From positions 1 to 12,764 of the forward strand of contig VMCP01000006.1 in NCBI GenBank assembly GCA_008081305.1: a DNA stretch of 12,764 nucleotides, given 5' to 3'. This document shows, in pieces, positions 6,407 to 12,764 of the stretch. Under the pieces are notes generated by a model that had not been told where the DNA came from, made no database searches, and saw nothing but the letters and a program-made list of their open reading frames with translations. The DNA comes from Bacteroidota bacterium (GTDB lineage Bacteria > Bacteroidota > Bacteroidia > NS11-12g > UBA955). The first letter of the stretch is position 1, and every line of letters starts with the position of its first letter. A program made the translations under genes and the position numbers.

Positions 6407-8344
6407 ATGCGCGCGTCAAAACTGTTCATCGCACTTATCTTCAGTTATGGTATTGTTAATGCCCAAGTAACGGATGAACTCATATGCGCTGAAAAAGCAC
6501 ATTTTCATCGCAAAGCATTGATAGAAAAACGCGCGAATAACGATGCGTATCATGGTTATAATATTGGTTATCATCGTTGTTTTTGGAAGCTAAACCCTTA
6601 CGAAGGATCGGATATATCAGGATCGGTATTGTTTCGATTTCGGGTTGACAATACGGTAGATTCTTTGGCTTTCGACCTGATCCAACAGCTTCAAGTTGAC
6701 AGTGTATTGGTAAACGGTAAATGGGCAAAAACAGAACGCCGGTCAAATCAAGTTTTTGTGTTCAATGATCAAAAATGGAAAGAAGGGTCGCTAGATTCCT
6801 TTACAGTATATTATCACGGAAATCCAGCAGGAATTCCAGGTGGATGGGGTGCATACACTTACGATAATCACGCAACTGGACCGATAATCCATACACTTTC
6901 TCAACCCTACGGAGCGCCATTTTGGTGGCCTTGTAAACAGTCTTTGACGGATAAAATTGATTCCATCGATATTTTTGTAGAGACTCATAAAGATTTTAAG
7001 GTTGGTAGCAATGGTTTGTTGCTGTCTGATGTGTCAACAAGTGATGAATTGCATAAAATTCACTGGTCACATCGGTACCCAGTGGTTACTTATTTAGTGG
7101 CCATTGCCGTAACCAATTACGTAGAGTTTACAGATTATGCTCATTTTGATGGTCGAAGCGATTCCTTACCTGTGTTGAATTATGTTTTTCCACAGTTCGA
7201 GGCTTCTTCACGGTCTGAGGTAAAAGACATTTTGCCCATGTTAAGGTTAATGGATAGCTTGTTTATCCCCTATCCGTTTGAAAAAGAAAAATACGGACAT
7301 GCTCAATTCACTTGGGGAGGTGGTATGGAGCATCAAACCATGAGTTTTATGGTTAATTTTTCATTTGATTTGATGGCACATGAAGTGGCGCATCAATGGT
7401 TCGGGGATATGGTGACCTGTGGCTCTTGGAATGACCTGTGGTTAAACGAGGGCTATGCAACCTACCTTACGGCAGTATGTCATGAATACTTGAGAGGAAA
7501 AGAAGATTTTAAATTTCAAATGCGCGCCATGCGTAATAACATAACCGCTAAAGACGATGGTTCGGTGAAACCTAGTGATACTAGTCAGGTTAATGTATTA
7601 TTCAATGGTAGATTAACATACAGAAAAGGTGCCTGGTTGTTGCATATGCTGAGAAATGAGTTGGGTGATTCTTTATTTTTTGAGGGATGTAGAACTTTCT
7701 TGACGGGTGGTGATCGTGCTTTTGCATTCAGTACTACCAACGAGTACCGTGAGGTAATGGAATCCGTTTCAGGTAGAGATTTACAATGGTTCTTCAAACA
7801 ATGGTACGAAGGCCAAGGACATCCTGAGTTAAAAATCAACTGGGAGCAGCGAGGGCGAGAGGTGAAGATTAAAATCGATCAAACACCATCGCACTCATCG
7901 GTACCCATGTGGAACATCCCGGTTCCGGTTGAGTTTTCCAATGTTAGCGGGGAATCGGAATTATGCATTTTACGACCAAAAGAGCTATCCTTTGATACCG
8001 TTATTACATTGAGTTTTGCGGCGGATACTGCGGTTTTTGACCCAAATATTACGGTGTTAGCTAAGGCTAGTTTGGGTGGTTTAAATTTGGATAAAATCCA
8101 AAAAGAAGAGGTAGTTGTGGCACCTAACCCTTCGTCCACAGAATGGAATATTTATGCTCGAAACCCGATTTTACAAAAGGTAGAGGTGTATAACGATATA
8201 GGCCAGTTGGTTTACAGTAAAAGTTTGGATTCTGCATTTAATACAAAAATCCCGCTGTTAGGATTGTCTTCTGGGACTTATATCACCAAAATCTACACGG
8301 ATAATATCGTATATTCGAGAAAATGCATAAAGGAAGAAGACTAA
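6407..8344 (+). CDS. Secreted M1-family zinc aminopeptidase with T9SS sorting domain
   Basis: The predicted protein has 645 residues from the ATG at 6407; a TTG nine bases upstream is less likely. A signal peptide (MRASKLFIALIFSYGIVNAQ) is followed by an M1 N-terminal beta domain. The substrate motif reads GGGMEHQT (304-311), with His309 where classical GAMEN enzymes have Asn; the catalytic core follows. The zinc site is HEVAHQWFGD with His325 and His329, catalytic Glu326, and third ligand Glu348 in LNEG, at the canonical 18-residue spacing. Tyr405 in TYRKGAW is in the right place for the transition-state tyrosine. Residues about 569-645 (VAPNP... to the end) form a type A T9SS C-terminal sorting domain, so the enzyme is predicted to cross the outer membrane and be anchored or released. 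It likely removes N-terminal residues from peptides. Its 3' end overlaps mbnP by 22 bases, implying cotranscription with the copper-type pair. Confidence 0.92.
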   Translation: MRASKLFIALIFSYGIVNAQVTDELICAEKAHFHRKALIEKRANNDAYHGYNIGYHRCFWKLNPYEGSDISGSVLFRFRVDNTVDSLAFDLIQQLQVDSVLVNGKWAKTERRSNQVFVFNDQKWKEGSLDSFTVYYHGNPAGIPGGWGAYTYDNHATGPIIHTLSQPYGAPFWWPCKQSLTDKIDSIDIFVETHKDFKVGSNGLLLSDVSTSDELHKIHWSHRYPVVTYLVAIAVTNYVEFTDYAHFDGRSDSLPVLNYVFPQFEASSRSEVKDILPMLRLMDSLFIPYPFEKEKYGHAQFTWGGGMEHQTMSFMVNFSFDLMAHEVAHQWFGDMVTCGSWNDLWLNEGYATYLTAVCHEYLRGKEDFKFQMRAMRNNITAKDDGSVKPSDTSQVNVLFNGRLTYRKGAWLLHMLRNELGDSLFFEGCRTFLTGGDRAFAFSTTNEYREVMESVSGRDLQWFFKQWYEGQGHPELKINWEQRGREVKIKIDQTPSHSSVPMWNIPVPVEFSNVSGESELCILRPKELSFDTVITLSFAADTAVFDPNITVLAKASLGGLNLDKIQKEEVVVAPNPSSTEWNIYARNPILQKVEVYNDIGQLVYSKSLDSAFNTKIPLLGLSSGTYITKIYTDNIVYSRKCIKEED

Positions 8345-9129
8345 ATATCACCGCATTGTTCTTGCTTTTCGCTTGGACAATTTCTTCTTGTGAAGATAAC
8401 AATCCGGGTGATGGAGGAAATAATAAAACCGATGACTCGAAGTTTGAACTTCAACTTTCGTTCAACGGACAAATTGATAATGAGCCACTACCACCGGTAG
8501 GTCAATCTGTATTTAAAACAAAATATGGCGATGAGCTATTCATGATCACGAATTGGGCGATGATATTTTCAGATTTAGCCTTAGTTACGGAGGATGATGA
8601 CACGGTTCGCTTGGGTGATGGATACCAGTGGGTAGATTTGAGATACAATAGAAATAAGTTCACCTACAAAGGGATTCCTAAGCAACGCTACAAAGGCATA
8701 CAGTTTACCATGGGCCTTGATTCGGCGGTTAACCACGGAGATCCAAGTGTTTGGGCCGCAGATCATCCCTTAAATCCATTAATGAACGGCTTGCACTGGG
8801 GTTGGTCTGGAGGATATATCTTCCAAGCGATGGACGGTCGTTATAAAGTACACGAGGATTCTTTTGCATACGGATTTAGTTACCACACCGCTACCATGCA
8901 GTTTGTAACCCGTTATTTTCTACCTCTAGAAGAAGATTTGTCAGGAGATAAACACCATATTGCCGTGAACATTAACGCGGATCGCTTTTTTGGGAATGCA
9001 AGTTTAAATGAAGGCATTCTGTTTGCCGATGACCCTGTTTCTCACTCTGAAGGTGATCATGAAGAAGAAGCCATGCGCAAATTTTTAGATCATTCTCTGT
9101 ACGGGTTTAGAGTGAATCTGGTGGAATAG
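8323..9129 (+). CDS. MbnP-family copper-binding lipoprotein
   Basis: The predicted protein has 268 residues. A lipoprotein signal ends at Cys23 (TISSC), followed by a flexible Asp/Asn/Gly-rich linker; the mature protein should be membrane-anchored. The body matches MbnP: FELQLSFNG opening, YKGIQFTMGLDSAVNH in the middle, and the diagnostic LHWGWSGGYIF with the conserved WxW at Trp159 and Trp161. In the characterised Methylosinus trichosporium MbnP, the first Trp of WxW is oxidised to kynurenine by MbnH, and Cu(I) binding (His and Met ligands) depends on it. Trp159 is therefore the predicted modification site here; the His and Met ligands cannot be assigned without a structure. The C-terminal segment (241-257) adds His241, His246, Met251, His257 and several acids, a possible extra metal site. 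The start overlaps the peptidase gene by 22 bases and the partner oxidase follows 5 bases after the stop. Family membership is well supported; copper function here is inferred. Confidence 0.85.
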   Translation: MHKGRRLNITALFLLFAWTISSCEDNNPGDGGNNKTDDSKFELQLSFNGQIDNEPLPPVGQSVFKTKYGDELFMITNWAMIFSDLALVTEDDDTVRLGDGYQWVDLRYNRNKFTYKGIPKQRYKGIQFTMGLDSAVNHGDPSVWAADHPLNPLMNGLHWGWSGGYIFQAMDGRYKVHEDSFAYGFSYHTATMQFVTRYFLPLEEDLSGDKHHIAVNINADRFFGNASLNEGILFADDPVSHSEGDHEEEAMRKFLDHSLYGFRVNLVE

Positions 9130-9134
9130 AAAAC

Positions 9135-10244
9135 ATGAAAAGACATGTAGGAATATGGTTAATGGTCGTTGCTCTTTTCTCTTGCTCCAAAGAGGAACAA
9201 GCTTTCGATGATTCTCAAAAAACCTACACGGCAACACCGGTTTCAACATCGGATATTTTCCCTATGGAGTTTGGTGCTCCTAACTTACCCAAGGACAACC
9301 CCTTTACGGAAGAAGGAATATATTTGGGTCGGATGTTATTTTACGATCCAATTCTTTCTTTAGATAGTTCGGTCAGTTGTGCCAGTTGTCATCAGCAACA
9401 ATATGCATTTGCCGAGCCATTGGATCGTAGCTTCGGTATTTATGGACTACGCACAAGCCGGAGTGCTATGCCTTTATTTAACCTAGCTTACAGTCAGAAA
9501 TTTTTCTGGGATGCTCGGGTAAGTTCTCTGAGGCAATTGGTTTTTGAGCCTATCGTTGCACATAATGAAATGGCAATGTCATTGGCAAGGCTCGAGGAGC
9601 GACTCAAACGCAATAAAAAATATATAGAGTACTTCAATAAGGCCTTCAATGAAGAACCAAATTTGTACGATATGTCCTTGGCTATGGAACAGTTTTTATT
9701 ATCCATGGTGAGTAAAGATTCTAGATTCAATCGGTTTTTTCCAGGAGACAATGTGGAAGAGTTAAATGCTTCGGAATTAAGAGGAGCTTTTATTTTTAAT
9801 GGGCTTGTGAATTTTGATGCCAATGGAAATACCAAGGGAGCTGATTGCTTCCATTGCCATGGTGGTGAAATGGCGCAGCAACAAAATCCGGCAATGGGCG
9901 GAATCGCCAATAACGGTTTAGATGCGAGTCCTAATGATCTTGGGGTAGGAGGAGTAACCAACAGAGATCAGGATATGGGTGTGTTTAAGGCGCCGAGCTT
10001 ATTGAATATTGCATTAACCGCCCCATATATGCACGATGGGAGGTTTAAAACTTTGGAGGAGGTGGTTGATCACTACAGTGATAATGTTCATTATGAAAAT
10101 CCTACCATACATCCTCAAATGGCGGCACATGGTGGTATTCAGTTGAATCTCAGTGATCAACAAAAAACGGACCTTATTGCATATCTGCGAAGTATGACGG
10201 ATTCAACGTTCATACAAAACCCCAAGTATGCAAATCCTTTTTAG
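9135..10244 (+). CDS. Diheme MauG/MbnH-like oxidase (cytochrome-c peroxidase superfamily)
   Basis: The predicted protein is a 369-residue lipoprotein (lipobox LFSC, Cys17), probably on the periplasmic side. It has two c-type heme sites: CASCH at 82-86 and CFHCH at 238-242. Further landmarks are FFWDAR with Trp125, 39 residues after the first heme His, which fits the conserved inter-heme Trp; Glu145 in HNEM, the position of the peroxidase catalytic Glu; and APYMHDGRF then VVDHYS with Tyr314. The activation-loop His of classical bacterial peroxidases (SxGHG) is replaced by FGIYG around 100-104, and Tyr314 falls where peroxidases carry the Met ligand and MauG carries Tyr. This pattern suggests a MauG/MbnH-type enzyme that uses peroxide or oxygen to oxidise a protein Trp. 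Placement 5 bases after mbnP makes Trp159 of that protein the likely target. A peroxidase role is the main alternative. Alignments were made by eye. Confidence 0.85.
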   Translation: MKRHVGIWLMVVALFSCSKEEQAFDDSQKTYTATPVSTSDIFPMEFGAPNLPKDNPFTEEGIYLGRMLFYDPILSLDSSVSCASCHQQQYAFAEPLDRSFGIYGLRTSRSAMPLFNLAYSQKFFWDARVSSLRQLVFEPIVAHNEMAMSLARLEERLKRNKKYIEYFNKAFNEEPNLYDMSLAMEQFLLSMVSKDSRFNRFFPGDNVEELNASELRGAFIFNGLVNFDANGNTKGADCFHCHGGEMAQQQNPAMGGIANNGLDASPNDLGVGGVTNRDQDMGVFKAPSLLNIALTAPYMHDGRFKTLEEVVDHYSDNVHYENPTIHPQMAAHGGIQLNLSDQQKTDLIAYLRSMTDSTFIQNPKYANPF

Positions 10245-10251
10245 AAGGATA

Positions 10252-12764
10252 TCAATCCATAATAGGATTTAACCATTTTTTCATGACATCAACTTCCAAA
10301 CCTTTTCGATTGGCATAATCCTCCAATTGATCTTGGTTTATCTTACCCAACCCGAAATACTTGGCTTCTGGATGAGCGAAGTACCAACCACTCACGGACG
10401 CGGCTGGCAACATAGCCATACTCTCAGTTAAAGAGATACCTGTTTGTATTTGATTTTCTTTAAAGAGATTAAACAGAATCTCTTTCTCCGTGTGATCTGG
10501 GCAAGCAGGGTAGCCTGGAGCAGGTCGGATACCTTGGTATTTTTCACGAATGAGTGATTCGTTATCTAGGTTTTCTCCTGTTGCATAACCCCAATGGTTC
10601 ACTCTAACTTCACGATGTAAATATTCTGCAAATGCTTCTGCCAAGCGATCTGCTAACGCTTTTGCTAGGATGCTATTATAATCATCGTGATTATCGTCGT
10701 ATTCCTTTATCAGACGGTCTAGTCCAATTCCAGTAGTTACAGCAAATCCTCCTAAATAATCGAGTTCATCTTCTACAAGATAATCGGCTAATGAAAGGTT
10801 AGCGATGCCATTCGACATTTTTCTTTGTTGACGTAAGTAATGGAAAACCGCCAATGGCTTTTTGTCTTCTTTATTGAGATATACGGCAACATCATCATGA
10901 CATCTACGGGCAGGTAAAATAAAGAAAGACCCTTTGGATTGAATCGGAGGATTCTTTTCCCACTCATCTAGCATGTGTTGCGCGTCTGCAAATAACTTGG
11001 TTGCCTCAGTTCCTACAATCGGGTCTTCTAAAATATCCGGGTATTTACCCGCGAGTTCCCAAGTTTGAAAAAAGGGTGTCCAGTCTATGGTTTGACGCAA
11101 GGTTGCAATCGCGATATCATTAACTTCAAAGAAACCCGTTTGTTTCGGTGTAGGCGATGGGCTGTTGATGCTTAATCCATTTTGACGTGCATCTTCATAA
11201 CCGATTAAGTTTTTTGTCTTCTGTCGTTTGCTATGGCCATCTGCTAACTGGGTATACTCGTCTCTTATTTTTTCGGAATAGGTAGCGTAAGTATCTGGGT
11301 TTAGCAATTGCCCGGCAACCGGTACCGAACGACTTGCATCGTTAACGTGAATCACGGGATACTGATATTGAGGAGCGATTTTTACAGCGGTGTGAACCCG
11401 TGAGGTAGTAGCACCTCCAATAAGAAGAGGTTGTTTCATTCCTAGGCGCTTCATTTCACTTGCTACGTGAACCATCTCATCCAAGGAGGGGGTAATCAAA
11501 CCACTCAATCCTATGATGTCTGCTCCCCACTCTTGCGCTCTTTGTAAGATTTTATCTGCTGGAACCATCACACCCATATCCTCAATAGCGTAATTGTTAC
11601 AAGCAAGCACAACGGCTACAATATTTTTACCGATATCGTGAACATCTCCCTTAACCGTCGCCAAAAGGATTCTTCCCTGCGTTCGGGAATCAGGATTATC
11701 GACTTTTTGTGCTTCTAAAAAGGGCTGGAGATAAGCAACGGATTTTTTCATGACCCGCGCACTTTTAACCACCTGAGGCAAGAACATTTTTCCTTCCCCA
11801 AAGAGATCCCCAACGTAATTCATACCATCCATTAACGGACCTTCAATTACCTTTAACGGTTCTTGGAGTTTATCTAATGCCTCTTGTGTGTCAGCATCAA
11901 TAAATTCGGTAATTCCTTTGACAAGACTGTGTTTTAAACGTTCTTCAATCGGTAGTGAGCGCCACTCTTGTGCCTGTTTTTTATCTTCTTTTTTCCCTTT
12001 GACGGTTTCAGATAGAGCCAGAAGGCGGTCGGTTGCATCATCTCGGCGGTTGAGTAATACATCCTCTACATGCTCAAGTAGTTCCTTGGGGATGTCTTCA
12101 TATACCTCAACCATTCCTGCGTTAACGATACCCATATCCAAGCCGGCTTTAATAGCATGAAAAAGGAAGGCACTGTGCATGGCTTCTCGTACCGTGTTGT
12201 TTCCCCTGAAAGAGAAAGAAATATTTGATACTCCACCAGATACTTTTGCCCCAGGAAGGTTTTCTTTAATCCATCTGGTAGCATTGATGAAGTCAACCGC
12301 ATAATTGTTGTGTTCCTCGATACCCGTAGCGACTGTCAAAATATTCGGGTCAAAAATGATGTCTTGAGGATTGAATTTCACTTGATCAACTAGGATATCG
12401 TAACTACGCTTACAAACCTCAATTTTCCTTTCAAAACTATCTGCTTGTCCGGTTTCATCAAAAGCCATAACTACAACGGCTGCACCGTATCGTTTGATTT
12501 TTTTTGCTCTCTCAATGAATTTTTCTTCACCGTCTTTTAAGGAAATGGAATTCACAATTCCTTTTCCTTGAACGCATTTTAATCCAGCCTCGATAACCTC
12601 CCATTTGGAACTATCAATCATGATTGGAACTCGGGAAATATCCGGTTCAGCCGCAATTAGGTTTAGAAATGTCTTCATGGCTTCAATACCATCCAACATC
12701 CCTTCATCCATATTGACATCAATTACTTGAGCTCCATTTTCAACTTGTTGTCTCGCGACATCTA
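10252..12764 (-). CDS. metH: Cobalamin-dependent methionine synthase, C-terminal part (partial)
   Basis: MetH transfers a methyl group from 5-methyltetrahydrofolate via cobalamin to homocysteine. The frame is open to the window edge: residues before the Met at 12711 read DVARQQVENGAQVIDVN, part of the pterin domain, so the 5' end lies outside. Visible in order are the folate-binding domain (IMIDSSKWEVIEAGLKCVQG, FDPNILTVATGIEEHNNY, VSGGVSNISFSFRG), the cobalamin cap (LVKGITEFI region), the B12 domain with GDVHDIGKN, whose lower-axial-ligand His is encoded at 11638-11640, and LSGLITPSLDEM. The reactivation domain carries the AdoMet motif RPAPGY (10510-10527). About 836 residues are present. 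In many Bacteroidota metH is split, with a separate homocysteine-binding gene upstream; whether that applies here is not visible. The 3' end converges on the diheme oxidase gene, 7 bases between stops, with no strong terminator hairpin. Confidence 0.97.
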   Translation of the reverse strand, partial: DVARQQVENGAQVIDVNMDEGMLDGIEAMKTFLNLIAAEPDISRVPIMIDSSKWEVIEAGLKCVQGKGIVNSISLKDGEEKFIERAKKIKRYGAAVVVMAFDETGQADSFERKIEVCKRSYDILVDQVKFNPQDIIFDPNILTVATGIEEHNNYAVDFINATRWIKENLPGAKVSGGVSNISFSFRGNNTVREAMHSAFLFHAIKAGLDMGIVNAGMVEVYEDIPKELLEHVEDVLLNRRDDATDRLLALSETVKGKKEDKKQAQEWRSLPIEERLKHSLVKGITEFIDADTQEALDKLQEPLKVIEGPLMDGMNYVGDLFGEGKMFLPQVVKSARVMKKSVAYLQPFLEAQKVDNPDSRTQGRILLATVKGDVHDIGKNIVAVVLACNNYAIEDMGVMVPADKILQRAQEWGADIIGLSGLITPSLDEMVHVASEMKRLGMKQPLLIGGATTSRVHTAVKIAPQYQYPVIHVNDASRSVPVAGQLLNPDTYATYSEKIRDEYTQLADGHSKRQKTKNLIGYEDARQNGLSINSPSPTPKQTGFFEVNDIAIATLRQTIDWTPFFQTWELAGKYPDILEDPIVGTEATKLFADAQHMLDEWEKNPPIQSKGSFFILPARRCHDDVAVYLNKEDKKPLAVFHYLRQQRKMSNGIANLSLADYLVEDELDYLGGFAVTTGIGLDRLIKEYDDNHDDYNSILAKALADRLAEAFAEYLHREVRVNHWGYATGENLDNESLIREKYQGIRPAPGYPACPDHTEKEILFNLFKENQIQTGISLTESMAMLPAASVSGWYFAHPEAKYFGLGKINQDQLEDYANRKGLEVDVMKKWLNPIMD

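Noticed and set aside
6340..6429. Extended N-terminus of the EamA transporter starting at 6429
   Set aside because: The extra 30 residues are not hydrophobic or conserved-looking and would overlap the divergent peptidase start; the GTG at 6339 fits the family better.
9494..9961. 155-codon open frame on the minus strand inside the diheme oxidase gene
   Set aside because: It lies fully antisense to a gene with two heme motifs, shows no recognisable domain, and its composition looks like reverse-frame translation.
9135..10244. Classical di-heme cytochrome c peroxidase
   Set aside because: Overall fold family agrees, but the activation-loop His is missing, Tyr replaces the Met ligand position, and the gene is paired with mbnP, so a MauG/MbnH-type label is better supported.
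8323..10244. Complete methanobactin biosynthesis cluster
   Set aside because: No precursor peptide, MbnB, MbnC, or transport genes are found nearby; only the MbnP-MbnH pair is present.
10249..10260. Short GGAT/ATCC inverted repeat between the diheme gene and metH
   Set aside because: Only four base pairs with no T-run; expected by chance.
11888..12160. 90-codon plus-strand open frame within metH
   Set aside because: Ser/Arg-rich peptide antisense to conserved metH sequence with no initiation context.

Overview
The window reads as chromosomal DNA of a Bacteroidota bacterium, most likely of the Flavobacteriia or a close relative. Four things point there: PorG-type (DUF6089) proteins directly upstream of uppS and bamA, a secreted peptidase carrying a C-terminal type IX secretion (T9SS) sorting domain, very short or overlapping gene junctions with few strong Shine-Dalgarno sites, and a possible TAnnTTTG promoter element. 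No tRNA, rRNA, CRISPR array, insertion sequence or phage gene was seen. The longest stretches without a coding call are about 70 bases.

Left part (1-5405, + strand): the tail of a probable SAM-dependent methyltransferase, then a compact envelope operon of two tandem PorG-like genes (overlapping by 29 bases), uppS (undecaprenyl diphosphate synthase) and bamA (outer-membrane barrel insertase, ATGA overlap with uppS). The operon thus joins T9SS, lipid-carrier synthesis and barrel assembly. The ompH/skp genes that often follow bamA in this phylum are absent; instead an EamA-family transporter converges on bamA with a 20-base tail overlap.

Middle (6407-10244, + strand), divergent from the transporter: three tightly packed genes. 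The first encodes an M1-family zinc aminopeptidase with a T9SS sorting domain. The second, overlapping it by 22 bases, encodes an MbnP-family lipoprotein with the WxW motif. The third, 5 bases later, encodes a diheme MauG/MbnH/cytochrome-c-peroxidase-like lipoprotein. The last two form an MbnP-MbnH pair. In the characterised methanotroph pair, MbnH oxidises the first Trp of WxW to kynurenine and MbnP then binds Cu(I). Here the pair sits outside any visible methanobactin locus, and the enzyme's ligand pattern (no activation-loop His, Tyr at the usual Met position, bridging Trp kept) looks MauG/MbnH-like rather than like a classical peroxidase. This is the most interesting system in the window.

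Right part (10252-12764, - strand): the C-terminal portion of cobalamin-dependent methionine synthase (metH), running off the window edge and converging on the diheme gene with 7 bases between the stop codons.
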